Positions 17,991 to 28,625 of a stretch of DNA of 64,000 nucleotides are shown here, in pieces (within the stretch, counting starts at the first letter, position 1; every line of letters begins with the position of its first letter). The DNA comes from Snuella lapsa (GTDB lineage: Bacteria; Bacteroidota; Bacteroidia; Flavobacteriales; Flavobacteriaceae): positions 1-64,000 of the forward strand of contig NZ_BAABCY010000076.1 in NCBI RefSeq assembly GCF_039539345.1, in the 5' to 3' direction. Below the pieces are notes generated by a model that was not told where the DNA came from, searched no databases, and saw only the letters and a program-made list of their open reading frames with translations. The position numbers and the translations under genes are program-made.

Positions 17991-19562
17991 TTATTGCTTG
18001 GTTAAATGCCATTTAAGTTTTGACTTCAACTCTCTAACAATGGTTTTATAGGCTTGCTCCTTTACATGATTTTTCGTCTCTAAAGGATCGACCTCATAGT
18101 CGTAAAGTTCCCTGCCAATAATATTTTCATCGCTATAAGCCTTAAAACTTCTGTAATCGTTATCATGCCATTCGGTATAGCGATACCGGTCAGTTCTAAT
18201 ACTATATCCCATGCGTTTTCCTCTAGCGTATTGATGGTAGGCATAATCCACGCTTACTGTAGTAGCCGGATCACCGTCCATTAACGGCACTAGTGATTTA
18301 CCCTCGGTTTGGTTACTTTGAGGCACATTAGCCAATTCAAAGACAGTAGGAAATAAATCCACTAAGTTTACCGGGTGTTGGTCTTTTATATTCTTTGCTA
18401 CTCCCGAACCTGCGAACATGAACGGAATACGTGTGGCCTGTTCAAAGTTGGAATGTTTACACCATTCGGTGTGATCGCCCAAATGCCAACCATGATCGCC
18501 CCAAAGTACAATGATCGTATCATCCAAAATACCTTTGGTTTCTAAAGCATCCAGAAGTTTCCCTATTTGGGCATCTATATAGGAGGTACAAGCCATATAC
18601 CCGTGAATAAGCTCCCGCTGTTTTGCTTCGGGTAATTTATCCCCAACATTCAAATTGTTATCGATATCGCTAAAGGCTCTTAGTTCACCAAACGAATGGT
18701 AAGCTAACTTAGGAGTCCCCTCTGCCAACTCCTGAAATTTGGCCAGCTCTATTTTATCCCTGTCGTATAAGTCCCAGTATTTCTTGGGGGCCACGAACGG
18801 TAAGTGTGGTTTTTGATACCCCACACCCAAGAACCATGGTTTTCCGGTAGACTCTAAATCATCCAACTGCTTGAGTGCCGTTTGTGTATAAAGTCCGTCC
18901 TGATAGGCTTCATCGCTAACATGAGCATGCTCGGTACTAGGCTTTAAGCGTTTAAATACGTAGGTACGAAGCTTACCGGCTTTTAAACCTTTGGCTTCCC
19001 CCTCAGCCTTTAATGCAGCCATTTGTTTTTTGGTTTCCGGATCCTGATAATACTCGAATGCGGCGTCCCCATATTTAGGATCGTAATTTTTAGGTAACTG
19101 ATGAGGCTGACTCCAGCTTTTACCATCATGACCTGGCGAAGAGGAACCTTTGTGATAGATCTTACCAACTGCTGTTGTTTCATACCCCTGTGATATCAGG
19201 TACTCGGGCATGGAGATCAAATCGGGAGCCGATTCTCTAAAATCGGTATGTAAATCCCAAACTCTTGTGCGATCGGGATTGGTTCCTGTCATAACACTGG
19301 CCCGCGATGGCCCGCATACCGCATATTGTACATGTGCATTTGTAAAACTAACACCCATTTTAGCTAGTCGATCGAAATTGGGCGTGATCATTTCCGAATG
19401 CCCATAATTAGACAGGAGTGGTTTTAGATCATCGACGGCAATAAAAAGAATGTTCTTTTTATCCTTAGCTGACTTAGCGTCTGATGTGGCATTTGCTTGT
19501 TGCGCCTTACAGGTATAAAGCGTCAAGCACATTATAATTGCCAGGTATTTAGTTATTCTCAT
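17991..19562 (-). CDS. Sulfatase, iduronate-2-sulfatase-like (family S1)
   Basis: The 523-residue exported protein (leader about 1-18, possible lipidated Cys18) has NILFIAVDDLKPLLSNYG and the signature C-G-P-S-R with Cys83. VGKIYHKGSSSPGHDG, VGYQKPHLPFVAP and WGDHGWHLGDHTEWCKHS are hallmark blocks of the iduronate-2-sulfatase-like group. It resembles the enzyme at 9953-11422 in architecture but has the canonical proline. The ATG overlaps the stop of the upstream sulfatase by 14 bases. Two members of this group in one locus suggest either two 2-O-sulfated sugars or two linkage contexts. Confidence 0.93.
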   Translation of the reverse strand: MRITKYLAIIMCLTLYTCKAQQANATSDAKSAKDKKNILFIAVDDLKPLLSNYGHSEMITPNFDRLAKMGVSFTNAHVQYAVCGPSRASVMTGTNPDRTRVWDLHTDFRESAPDLISMPEYLISQGYETTAVGKIYHKGSSSPGHDGKSWSQPHQLPKNYDPKYGDAAFEYYQDPETKKQMAALKAEGEAKGLKAGKLRTYVFKRLKPSTEHAHVSDEAYQDGLYTQTALKQLDDLESTGKPWFLGVGYQKPHLPFVAPKKYWDLYDRDKIELAKFQELAEGTPKLAYHSFGELRAFSDIDNNLNVGDKLPEAKQRELIHGYMACTSYIDAQIGKLLDALETKGILDDTIIVLWGDHGWHLGDHTEWCKHSNFEQATRIPFMFAGSGVAKNIKDQHPVNLVDLFPTVFELANVPQSNQTEGKSLVPLMDGDPATTVSVDYAYHQYARGKRMGYSIRTDRYRYTEWHDNDYRSFKAYSDENIIGRELYDYEVDPLETKNHVKEQAYKTIVRELKSKLKWHLTKQ

Positions 19563-21204
19563 TATTACCGTTTCTGTTTGTTAATACATCCTGCACTGAG
19601 GTTTCATCATCTTTTTTATCTACTATAGACCCAAAATCGGCATCCGTAATGGTTCTAAAATCGGCTAAAGACTTATTATTTTCATACTTTATCATTAAGG
19701 CTTTCAGTTCTTCTTTTAGTGAACCTATCACGTTGGCATACTGCGGATCATTAATTATATTATGCATTTGATGCGGATCTTTTTCCAGATCGTATAGTTC
19801 CCAAACATCAATATTATAATAAAAATGTGCCAAAGTATACTTCTTCGTTCGGATACCATAATGTGGTTGCACATGGTGCCAATACGGAAATTCATAATAA
19901 TGATAGTACATGCCCTGTTGCCAGTCGTCCGGTGTATTCCCTTCCAATACAGGCTTAAAGCTTCGGCCCTGCATATGTTGCTCTGTTTTTAGATTGGCAA
20001 GGTCAAGTAATGTGGGCGCAAAATCAATATTTGTGATGATATCGCTATTTACGCTTCCGGGCTTAATAACCCCGGGGTATTTCATTATAAAAGGCATACG
20101 CAACGATTCCTCATAAATAAACCGCTTATCAAAAAAGCCATGATCTCCCAGATAAAATCCTTGATCGGAGGTGAGTACAACCATGGTATTATCTTCCAAA
20201 TTATTAGCTTCAAGATACTTTAAAACACGTCCTATGTTATCATCAACCGACTTCACACATGCCAGATAATCTTTAATATAGGTTTGGTATCGCCATTTTT
20301 TACCTTCTTCATCACTCATCCCTTGCGGTTGCACCACTTCTCCGGGTTTTGCGCCGTAGAACGCCCAGACAATTTTTTCTCTTCCGGTTAAGTTTTCAGG
20401 CTCTTTAAACTTCATATCACGACGGGAAAAGTAATCCATGGTCATTTCGGTATCACCGGCGGTTAACTCCCTGCCGGCATAGTCGTCGTTAAAAGTCGAT
20501 GGATAAGGCATCTCCACATCTTCCCAAAGGTCTTCATATTTTTTATCGGGCTCCCAGGGACGATGGGGTGCTTTATACTGTAAGACCATCATGAAAGGCG
20601 CTTCTTTTTTTCTTTCCTTGTCAAGCCAATTAAGTGCAAAGTCAGTACTTAAATTAGTAGCATAACCTTTTTCTTTGACATCCACGCCATTCTCATTATA
20701 AACAGGATCCCAATAATGTCCTTGCTGACCCGCCGAATTATGATATTTAAAGACGTTAAAACCTTTGGGTTCGGTTCCCAAGTGCCACTTACCAAACAAG
20801 CTTGTCTGGTATCCTTGCTTTTGAAATTCCTGAGGAAAAGTCCATTGACTATCATCAAACTTCCCACCACTTTCATTTTTATAATACCCATTTTTATTAC
20901 TGTAATTCCCTGTTAAAATAGCCGCTCTGCTCGGACCACAGATAGCGTTAGTACATAACACATCCTGAAACAGCATTCCATCTTGAGCAAGTTTATCGAT
21001 ATTGGGTGTAGGCGCAATATCCTTATATATCCCTCCGTAGGCACTAATGGCTTGCGTGGTTAGATCGTCTGCCATGATATAGATAACATTAGGACGTTCT
21101 GCACTAAGCCCTTCAGTACTTTTTTTCTCAGCAATTTTATTTGATTCCTTGCACCCAAATACGAGCAACACACAGGCTAAAACAATATTTATTGTCTTCT
21201 TCAT
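19549..21204 (-). CDS. Sulfatase, N-acetylglucosamine-6-sulfatase-like group (family S1)
   Basis: From the ATG at 21204 this is a 551-residue lipoprotein candidate (VFGC, Cys18). It has NVIYIMADDLTTQAISAYGG, signature C-G-P-S-R with Cys89, FGKWHLG, LTSDQGFYLGDHGFFDKR and a C-terminal YDLEKDPHQMHN subdomain (DUF4976-like). This block pattern is that of arylsulfatase/6-O-sulfatase-like S1 enzymes. A TTG at 21231 would extend the frame into the GH3 gene and is not favoured; with the ATG the gap to GH3 is four bases. It is the first sulfatase of the operon, directly after GH3. Confidence 0.92.
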   Translation of the reverse strand: MKKTINIVLACVLLVFGCKESNKIAEKKSTEGLSAERPNVIYIMADDLTTQAISAYGGIYKDIAPTPNIDKLAQDGMLFQDVLCTNAICGPSRAAILTGNYSNKNGYYKNESGGKFDDSQWTFPQEFQKQGYQTSLFGKWHLGTEPKGFNVFKYHNSAGQQGHYWDPVYNENGVDVKEKGYATNLSTDFALNWLDKERKKEAPFMMVLQYKAPHRPWEPDKKYEDLWEDVEMPYPSTFNDDYAGRELTAGDTEMTMDYFSRRDMKFKEPENLTGREKIVWAFYGAKPGEVVQPQGMSDEEGKKWRYQTYIKDYLACVKSVDDNIGRVLKYLEANNLEDNTMVVLTSDQGFYLGDHGFFDKRFIYEESLRMPFIMKYPGVIKPGSVNSDIITNIDFAPTLLDLANLKTEQHMQGRSFKPVLEGNTPDDWQQGMYYHYYEFPYWHHVQPHYGIRTKKYTLAHFYYNIDVWELYDLEKDPHQMHNIINDPQYANVIGSLKEELKALMIKYENNKSLADFRTITDADFGSIVDKKDDETSVQDVLTNRNGNNENN

Positions 21205-21208
21205 TCTC

Positions 21209-23581
21209 TTATTTGTTTTTATCAATAACAATAGTCTCTTTAACAGAAACGATAGCGGTTTTAAGGTCTTTATCTCTTGAAGAGTTTCCTGTCATAATGG
21301 TAAAGTCTCCGGGTTCTACAACAAAATTGTAATCACGGTCATACATCGCCAGGCTTTCAGCAATTATATCTATAGTTACGGTTTTGGATTCTCCTGGTTC
21401 CAGTGCCACACGTTTATATCCCTTCAACTCCTTTACTGGTCTGGTAAACGAACTAATATTGTCCCTTATATACAGTTGCACCACTTCTTCTCCCGCAACC
21501 TTACCAGTGTTAGTCACATTTACAGTTACTGTGATCTTATCATCAATTCCTGAAAAGGTTTTCTTAGAAAGCCCCGGTTCTGAAAGGTCAAACGTGGTAT
21601 AACTCAAACCAAAACCAAAGGGATGTAAAGGCACTTTCTTTTCGGTATTGTACTTATGAATATAGGCTGTTGGTTTATGATTATAAACCATCTGTAACTG
21701 GCCCACACTGCGAGGAATGGTTAACGGCAATTTACCTGATGGGTTCACCTCACCAAAAATAACCTCTGCTGTAGCCTGCCCTGCAAAAGCACCGCTCTCC
21801 CATGTATTGACTACGGCAGAAACACGTTGTTCCAACCAGGGTTCGGCAATGGGACTCCCACTTACATACACCACAATAACCGGTTTTCCTTGTTCTAGGA
21901 TCTTATCGGCCAGCTTCATTTGATTACCGGACAGCTTCAATGTAGCCCTGTCTATATTTTCTCCGGTTGTTTTTCGTCTCCAGTCATGTCGAAACGAATT
22001 TTCTCCTAACACCAAAATACACAGATCTGCCTGATTTGCCATTTGGGCCGCTTTTTCGATATTAGCCTCGGTAATTTCCTTGGATCTATCCCCTGAATCG
22101 AAATAATCTATTTTATAACCCTTTTCTTCACCCAAAGCCGTAATGCCTTCAAGCATAGTTATAATATTATCTTCGGGTTGTGGCGAAACCCAGTCTCCCA
22201 AAGTAGTTTGGTTATTGGCGTTAGGTCCTGTTATAAAAATGGTCTTACCTTTTCCATTCGCTGATAAAGGCAGGAAATGGTCTTTGTTCGTTTGTAGTAC
22301 AATGGAGCGTCTTGCCTGTTCCAGTGCTGTTTTTTGATGGGTTTCCGAAAAATTAATCGCTTTCGCTTTTTCCACATCCACAAAGGGGTTTTCAAACAGG
22401 CCCAACTTGAATTTAGCTTCTAAAATCTTACGACATGCATATTCCACGCGAGATTTATCTACTTTGCCTTCGTTAACCAGTTCAATTAAAAGCTTGTCGA
22501 AAACTGGCCCATGCATATTCATATCCATGCCTGCATTTACTGAAAACTCGATGGCCTGCTTGAAATCTTTTGCCACATGATGCCAAATAGCGATTCTGGA
22601 TATATCGTTCCAGTCACTTACGTAAAATCCTTGGAATCCCCAACGGTCACGCATCAGATCATTCATCATAAACTTATCCATGTGGCCCGGCGTACCGGCC
22701 ACTTCATTGTGCGCTGCCATGATGGAAAACACATTAGCTTCTTGTACCGCTCTACGATAAGGTGGTAAGAAAATCTCAAATAAGGTACGTTTAGATACGT
22801 CGGTTGGTGATGCATTCAACCCGTTTATTGAAGAGCTTCCTGCAATAAGATGCTTGGCACAGGTAATCACTGTATCATCACCTGTAAAATCATCGGATTG
22901 CATCCCTTTAATCGTGGCAACTCCCATGTTACCCACCAAATAAGGGTCTTCTCCAAAAGTCTCCCCTGTTCTTCCCCAACGCGGATCTCTTAGCACATCT
23001 ATATTTGGAGTAAACGACCAATGCATACCATTAGCTCGCATCTCCAAAGCGGTTTGCCTACTCCCTTCCTTTATCAGTTTATCGTCAAACGTAGCTGCCT
23101 GACTTATAGGTGACGGGTAAATAGTTAATCCACTTACCAAACCATTACCATGAATAGCATCAATACCTATTAACAAGGGTATTTTTAAAGGAGCTTCTTT
23201 AGCCAGCTTTTGCAATGCATTTGCTTCTTCGGACGTTACCACATGTAAAAAGGAGCCAATTTTCCCTTCTTTCGTAAGTTCTGCAACATCTTTACTAAGC
23301 ATTCCCGGATAAAATCCTAAGGCATCATTCTTCTCCAAATCGGCCGCAGTAATATTGTTTTCTGCATGCTTCATGTGCTCCAATCCTACATACTGACACA
23401 TCTGATACACCTTATCTTCTAAGGTCATACGTGACATCAGGTCTTCTATTCTTTTTTCTACAGAAACTGAAGCATCCAAATAAATAGGATGTTCATTATC
23501 AGACACCTCTTTAATACCTTCCTTGCAGGAAAATGTAAACAACAATAATCCTGAAACAAGTACACGATTCATATACTTCAT
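21209..23581 (-). CDS. GH3 beta-glucosidase/beta-xylosidase-like lipoprotein
   Basis: The 790-residue protein is a lipoprotein candidate (FSC, Cys19). Three parts are visible: the GH3 N-terminal barrel (about 45-385) with IDAIHG, DPRWGRTGETFGEDP and GFYVSDW, where Asp323 is the nucleophile; the C-terminal alpha/beta sandwich (about 415-640); and a fibronectin type III-like domain (about 690-765). It would trim beta-linked glucose or xylose from oligosaccharides; the two activities cannot be separated by eye, and the GH10 neighbour favours xylose. It begins eight bases after SusD; an ATG three codons downstream is an alternative start. Confidence 0.92.
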   Translation of the reverse strand: MKYMNRVLVSGLLLFTFSCKEGIKEVSDNEHPIYLDASVSVEKRIEDLMSRMTLEDKVYQMCQYVGLEHMKHAENNITAADLEKNDALGFYPGMLSKDVAELTKEGKIGSFLHVVTSEEANALQKLAKEAPLKIPLLIGIDAIHGNGLVSGLTIYPSPISQAATFDDKLIKEGSRQTALEMRANGMHWSFTPNIDVLRDPRWGRTGETFGEDPYLVGNMGVATIKGMQSDDFTGDDTVITCAKHLIAGSSSINGLNASPTDVSKRTLFEIFLPPYRRAVQEANVFSIMAAHNEVAGTPGHMDKFMMNDLMRDRWGFQGFYVSDWNDISRIAIWHHVAKDFKQAIEFSVNAGMDMNMHGPVFDKLLIELVNEGKVDKSRVEYACRKILEAKFKLGLFENPFVDVEKAKAINFSETHQKTALEQARRSIVLQTNKDHFLPLSANGKGKTIFITGPNANNQTTLGDWVSPQPEDNIITMLEGITALGEEKGYKIDYFDSGDRSKEITEANIEKAAQMANQADLCILVLGENSFRHDWRRKTTGENIDRATLKLSGNQMKLADKILEQGKPVIVVYVSGSPIAEPWLEQRVSAVVNTWESGAFAGQATAEVIFGEVNPSGKLPLTIPRSVGQLQMVYNHKPTAYIHKYNTEKKVPLHPFGFGLSYTTFDLSEPGLSKKTFSGIDDKITVTVNVTNTGKVAGEEVVQLYIRDNISSFTRPVKELKGYKRVALEPGESKTVTIDIIAESLAMYDRDYNFVVEPGDFTIMTGNSSRDKDLKTAIVSVKETIVIDKNK

Positions 23582-23589
23582 AAAGCCGA

Positions 23590-25272
23590 CTATTCGTTTA
23601 TTAAATTATTCCCAGATAGTTCAGACAACGGTATAGGTAAGAGCATCTCAGACTCAATATTCTCGAAAATAAAATCTCTATTGCCTTCCGAAGTATAAAA
23701 ATTTACTGCTGCATTATGATGATCGACTTGCTCTTGAAAACGCACTAAACCACGTCTTCTCATATCAAACCATTCATGTCCTTCACCATTCAACTCATAT
23801 TCGCGTTCTTTCATGATACGCTCTCTAAAAGTCTCCTGATCGGATACTGAGGTAGCATCCCAATCGGCTGGCTCTTGTGTAGTACCTGTACTTGTATTCC
23901 TAGCTCTAGACAATACCTGGTTAACGAAAGCATATGCTGTAGATGGCCCATTAATCTCATTTTCAACCTCTGCTCTTAATAGTAACACATCTGCATAACG
24001 CATCATGATGTGGTTCTTAATGGTAGTAGTTCCATTGTATGTTAGGTCCTTATACTTATTAAGATGTGCATAAGCGTTATTACCCTTATTAACACGGGGA
24101 AATATGTTTACATTACGGTTATTATTCGTTCTGGTGTAATTATTATAAATGTAAGTCTCATTTATCCTTGGGTCTGCAATGGCGTCATCCAAGGTTATTA
24201 TGTTAGATGCTTTCCCTGCTGGAATAAAGTCATCTCCAGAAAAATCAATTCCAGAATACTGAATGACATGATCGCTGAACATCTCCTTGTTTGGACGGAT
24301 ACGACCAAATGTGGTGGTTCCTTCAGCAACTATTGGATGACTGGCAAGCACCACATCCCTAATGATATCGTTTGTTCTCGTTGCTCCCGTATTTCCATAT
24401 TGTAATTCAAAAATAGATTCTGAGGTATTTCTGCTACTCACCCCTTCCTTAAACAAGTCTGCATAGGTATTGGTAAGTTCGTACCCTCCATTAGCAATTA
24501 CATAATCCAATTCAGTTTTTGCTTCTTGCCAGAAATCAGGAATATTAGCCACTGAAATTTCAGATTCCGTTACGGTATTAAATCCTATGGGCTGTACAGA
24601 AGCGTCATTCTCTCCAGCCAGCGTTATATACACTTTAGCCAAATAGGCATTCGCAGCATATTTCAATGGTCTGCCTGACATATACTCGCCCCGATCGGGT
24701 AAAAGCGCAGTCGCCTTTTTTAAGTCCTCTATAATAAGATTATACAGTTCCTCTTTACTGCTTTTGGCTATGTGAATATCATCTTTGGTAGTTGGCGCTA
24801 ATCGGATAGGAACTTCCTCAAACATTCTAACCAGATCGAAATACACCACGGCTCTCATGAAATATGCCTGTCCGAGACTTGTTGCCTCATTCTTTAACCC
24901 GCTACCTTCAACATTAATAATTACCAAATTGATCTGGTTAATGGTTTGCCACATACCGGCCCAAAGCTTATCCAGATTGATGTTTGTATTGGTTACATCC
25001 AGTTTATTAGCATCGTCATTAGCTCCTTGCTTTGACTGGTATTTTCCGGAGTGCGGCCATAATAGTAACCGCATTCGGGCGCCATAATAATCATAGCCCT
25101 GTAATTGCGCATACATTCCGTTAATAGCTGTTTCAACACCTTCTTCCGTAGAGAATACCTGCACTTCGGAAAATTTATTTTCGGGAACATCGACCAACTG
25201 ATCTTCACAACTCATAAAAGATGCCGTTACAAACAGTACAAATAATCCTATTATTTTATTATAGTTTTTCAT
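23590..25272 (-). CDS. susD: SusD-like surface glycan-binding lipoprotein
   Basis: The 560-residue protein is a RagB/SusD-family outer-membrane lipoprotein (FMSC, Cys22). The N-terminal half has tetratricopeptide-like helices (AINGMYAQLQGYDYY, QAYFMRAVVYFDLVRMF), and the C-terminal part carries the family ending with ADVLLLRAEVENEIN and EREYELNGEGHEWFDMRR-type segments before the final LLPIPLSEL. It caps the SusC transporter and captures glycan at the cell surface. It is encoded 12 bases after SusC, the usual order. The gene symbol is used in the family sense; the ligand is not starch here by inference. Confidence 0.95.
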   Translation of the reverse strand: MKNYNKIIGLFVLFVTASFMSCEDQLVDVPENKFSEVQVFSTEEGVETAINGMYAQLQGYDYYGARMRLLLWPHSGKYQSKQGANDDANKLDVTNTNINLDKLWAGMWQTINQINLVIINVEGSGLKNEATSLGQAYFMRAVVYFDLVRMFEEVPIRLAPTTKDDIHIAKSSKEELYNLIIEDLKKATALLPDRGEYMSGRPLKYAANAYLAKVYITLAGENDASVQPIGFNTVTESEISVANIPDFWQEAKTELDYVIANGGYELTNTYADLFKEGVSSRNTSESIFELQYGNTGATRTNDIIRDVVLASHPIVAEGTTTFGRIRPNKEMFSDHVIQYSGIDFSGDDFIPAGKASNIITLDDAIADPRINETYIYNNYTRTNNNRNVNIFPRVNKGNNAYAHLNKYKDLTYNGTTTIKNHIMMRYADVLLLRAEVENEINGPSTAYAFVNQVLSRARNTSTGTTQEPADWDATSVSDQETFRERIMKEREYELNGEGHEWFDMRRRGLVRFQEQVDHHNAAVNFYTSEGNRDFIFENIESEMLLPIPLSELSGNNLINE

Positions 25273-25284
25273 AGTTCTTAATTT

Positions 25285-28200
25285 TTAAAATGTAACATTT
25301 AAACCGACAGTGAATGTTCTTTGGTTAGGAAAGGATCCTGAATCAATTCCAACACGCAACGGGTCGTAAGCAAAACTGTTTACCTCGGGGTCAAAACCGG
25401 AGTAATCTGTTAGTAACCATAAATTTTGCCCTGAAACCGTCAACTTCATACTATCTATAAAGCTGATATCTTTAACAGGAATATTATAGCCTAAGGTTAC
25501 ATAGCTTAATCTTAAAAAGCTACCATCTTCTACCATTCTATCATTAAAGTCTGTCGTATAATTAACCCCTAAACCGCCTACGCCCACGTAGGGATAATTA
25601 CCATTAGGATTGGTAACCGGATCGAATACATCGGTATAAGCAATGGCTTGTACATTTTTCGTTAAATGATTGGCGTAACCTAACTCAAATAAGTTCGCAT
25701 TGGCAATATTATTTCCGTATACCCCATTAAAGAGAAAGCTTAAAGAAAGGTTCTTGTATTCAAATGAAGAGCCAAAAGCATAAGTAAAATCGGGATTCGG
25801 ATTTCCAATAATGGTCTTATCGGCATCGGTGATATCGCCATCACCATTCTGATCCACAAAATACACATCACCCACTCTAAGGTCCGTCCCTCCATATTTT
25901 AAAGGTTCTCCATTTGGCGTATTAGTCAAATCTGCATCAGATCTAATAATGCCCCTGGTTTCGAGCCCGTAAAAAAGTCCGATTTCTTCACCTTCAATAA
26001 AAATATTGGCCGGTTGCTTAAAGTGTGTCCCCCCGGAAACATTGTTCCCCACAAAGGCCACTACATCCCCCAGGGCACCATAGCTTTGTGGCGGTGTGCC
26101 AATAGTTACAACCTTACTCTTGTTTAAAGAGATATTTCCAAAAATATTCCATTTGGTATTAGCATTCCTAATGATGTCGCCGCTTAAAGAAACTTCTACC
26201 CCTCTATTCTCGATATCTCCCTGATTGGCCGTTATGAAGCTAAAACCAGATGTAGGTCCAACCGGAACGCGTAGCAACAGATCTGAGCTGGTTTTTAAAT
26301 AAGTATCAACCGTACCTGTTAATCGTTCATTAAAGAATCCGAAATCCAGACCGGCATTGTATTGCACGGCCGACTCCCATACCAAATCGGGATTGGCCAG
26401 GTTTTGTGGTACAACAGCGATTAATGATCCGTTACCATCGGCATCAGCCAAGGCCTCTTCTGTTCTTCCAAATGGTGTTAAAAAGCTGTAAGAAGGTATA
26501 TTTTGATTACCTACCTCACCGTATCCTAATCTAAGTTTTAGATTTGAAATGGTTTTTTGATTCCGTAGGAACGGTTCATTTATTGCCTGCCAGGCAAAAG
26601 AAAAGGCCGGAAAATATCCCCACCGGTTACCTTCGGCAAACTTACTACTACCATCTGCTCTAAAGGTTCCTGTAAACAAATATCGGTTGAACAATGTATA
26701 ATTTAGACGGCCTATGTAAGACAAGATCGTTGGATATTCACTATCAAGGATCAAAGGTGTATTTACTCCTGCAAATGATATACCATCTGCTCGCAATGAT
26801 TTGTCCGCGAAATCGGAAGCAGAATAGCGTGTCTTTTGTATGCTGGTCTTATCTATAAGATAACCAACGGTAGCATTCACTTTATGATTCTTGTTAAAGG
26901 TCTTTCTATACATTAAAGTATTATCAATGTTATAACGGAACCTGTTTAAGGTTCCAATACCAGCAATTCCGTTTGGTGCTGCTCCTTTAAATAGTGCTGT
27001 CCCGTACCAAAAACTACGTTCCTTCTTTCTGTAATCTCCTCCAAAACGGAAGCGGTAGGTAAGTGATTTAGATATTTTGTAATCCAGATTCAATGACCCC
27101 AGTAATCGTATTTCTGTAGCATCATCGTCATAATCGCTTGCCCATGCCCTTGGTCCATCCAAAAGATCTTCCACATCACCATTATCCAAATTATTATCCG
27201 AAAAGTTTAAAATAGGTGCAGCCAACAAGACCTGACGTACCATGCTGGTATTGGTACTTCCGTTTTCATCTGTTCCTTTGGATGAATTCAGTTCTGTATA
27301 AGTTGTTGCTATTTTAGTTGTTAAAGTTATGCGGTCTGTAAGATCCTGATTTACATTTAAATTAAAATCAATGGATTTGGCCAAAGCATTAGGAAAGGAT
27401 CCCTGGTTACTAAGCATCCCTCCGGAGATATAATAATTTCCTTTGTCCCCACCACCGGAGATGGATAATCTATTTCTTTTTGTGATCGGGTTTCTATAAG
27501 TATCCTCTCCCCAATGTATACCCTCTATTTGCGTCGGTGTATCACCAGTCGTAAAAATCGTCCCATTAGGATTGATCGTATAACGGGGCTCTTGACCCAA
27601 GGTCTCCCTTACATCATTTTGATAGTTGGCATAACTTTCGGTATCCAACACGTCAATATCTCTAACAACACTTCCTGTACTTACGGAACTGGTAAAATTA
27701 AATTTAGCTTTACCTGTTTTACCCTTTTTAGTTGTTATGATTATAACGCCATTGGCTGCTCTGGATCCATAGATCGCGGTTGCTGAAGCATCTTTCAACA
27801 CCTCAACACTTTCAATATCCTGAGGGTTAACCCCGGAAATCCCTCCCTGTTGTGACGCATACCCACTAATTGGATTGTCGGTATCTTCAGTTGCCGTATC
27901 CATTATAATACCGTCAACCACATATAAAGGTTCTGAGTTGCCTGTTAAACTACTTGTTCCACGAATTTTTATAGAGACCGATGCTCCTGGTTCCGAGCCA
28001 TTGGCACTGACCTGCACCCCAGCTGCACGTCCTCTTATAAGGTTTTCTATTCCATTGGATTGCTCTGCTACTTCTGCAGTCGGTTTGATAGAGGTTACAG
28101 CGCCTGTTAGGTCCTTTTTATTAACAGATCCGTATCCGATAACCACTACCTCATCCAGGGTCTCCTGATCGGATTCTAAAACGATATTGACCGTGGTTTG

Positions 28201-28452
28201 ATTTGTTATGGTGATCTCTTGGGTCACAAACCCCAAAAAACTAACTTTTAAAACTGCGGGTGTAGCATCCACGTCAATTGTAAAAGTCCCATCAAAATCT
28301 GTAACGGCCCCCTTAGTCGTTCCTTTAATAATAATTGAAGCTCCGGGTAATGGCAGATTTTGATCGTCGGTGACCGTCCCCTTTACTGTTTGTTGCGCTA
28401 ATAGAACAACAGGTGTTAAAAATAGAATTAGTAAAAATTTAATCTGTTTCAT
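25285..28452 (-). CDS. susC: SusC-like TonB-dependent outer-membrane glycan transporter
   Basis: The 1055-residue protein has a signal peptide (about 1-19), a carboxypeptidase-D-regulatory-like beta domain (about 22-100), a TonB box region near LDEVVVIGYG (about 100-110), a plug with GRAAGVQV and IYGSRAANGVIIITTKKG, and a long beta-barrel ending in FTVGLNVTF. The terminal Phe suits BAM-dependent insertion. It imports oligosaccharides across the outer membrane with SusD. It is the first gene after the 214-base regulatory gap and so the probable start of the large operon, driven by the adjacent hybrid sensor. Confidence 0.96.
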   Translation of the reverse strand: MKQIKFLLILFLTPVVLLAQQTVKGTVTDDQNLPLPGASIIIKGTTKGAVTDFDGTFTIDVDATPAVLKVSFLGFVTQEITITNQTTVNIVLESDQETLDEVVVIGYGSVNKKDLTGAVTSIKPTAEVAEQSNGIENLIRGRAAGVQVSANGSEPGASVSIKIRGTSSLTGNSEPLYVVDGIIMDTATEDTDNPISGYASQQGGISGVNPQDIESVEVLKDASATAIYGSRAANGVIIITTKKGKTGKAKFNFTSSVSTGSVVRDIDVLDTESYANYQNDVRETLGQEPRYTINPNGTIFTTGDTPTQIEGIHWGEDTYRNPITKRNRLSISGGGDKGNYYISGGMLSNQGSFPNALAKSIDFNLNVNQDLTDRITLTTKIATTYTELNSSKGTDENGSTNTSMVRQVLLAAPILNFSDNNLDNGDVEDLLDGPRAWASDYDDDATEIRLLGSLNLDYKISKSLTYRFRFGGDYRKKERSFWYGTALFKGAAPNGIAGIGTLNRFRYNIDNTLMYRKTFNKNHKVNATVGYLIDKTSIQKTRYSASDFADKSLRADGISFAGVNTPLILDSEYPTILSYIGRLNYTLFNRYLFTGTFRADGSSKFAEGNRWGYFPAFSFAWQAINEPFLRNQKTISNLKLRLGYGEVGNQNIPSYSFLTPFGRTEEALADADGNGSLIAVVPQNLANPDLVWESAVQYNAGLDFGFFNERLTGTVDTYLKTSSDLLLRVPVGPTSGFSFITANQGDIENRGVEVSLSGDIIRNANTKWNIFGNISLNKSKVVTIGTPPQSYGALGDVVAFVGNNVSGGTHFKQPANIFIEGEEIGLFYGLETRGIIRSDADLTNTPNGEPLKYGGTDLRVGDVYFVDQNGDGDITDADKTIIGNPNPDFTYAFGSSFEYKNLSLSFLFNGVYGNNIANANLFELGYANHLTKNVQAIAYTDVFDPVTNPNGNYPYVGVGGLGVNYTTDFNDRMVEDGSFLRLSYVTLGYNIPVKDISFIDSMKLTVSGQNLWLLTDYSGFDPEVNSFAYDPLRVGIDSGSFPNQRTFTVGLNVTF

Positions 28453-28548
28453 GTCAATGCTTAAATTAGTTTTGATTAGTTATTGCTAAGTTATCTAACA
28501 ACCATTCTCAAGGGGTATCAAAAAACATCACAAAAGGTTCGTTAATCA

Positions 28549-28564
28549 TCAAAACACTCAAAAC
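28549..28564. promoter_or_regulatory. Direct TCAAAAC repeats upstream of susC, candidate regulator site
   Basis: TCAAAAC occurs twice with a two-base spacer (28549-28555 and 28558-28564), about 97-112 bases before the susC start codon. It lies among further CAAAA and ACCAA runs at 28517-28580. AraC-type domains often bind direct repeats, and the regulator of this locus ends in such a domain. A good Bacteroidota -33/-7 promoter pair was not found in this gap. Confidence 0.3.
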
Positions 28565-28600
28565 CAACCAATTAACCAAAGCACCTCCACTATATTTAAT

Positions 28601-28625
28601 GTAAAAATGACACACCATTTTTTAC
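28601..28625. repeat. Inverted repeat between the sensor gene and susC
   Basis: GTAAAAATG (28601-28609) and CATTTTTTAC (28616-28625) face each other across six bases, with one extra T in the right arm. It starts 41 bases past the stop of the sensor gene, so it may terminate that transcript on the minus strand, or serve as an operator for susC. It is short of G+C for a strong terminator. Confidence 0.35.
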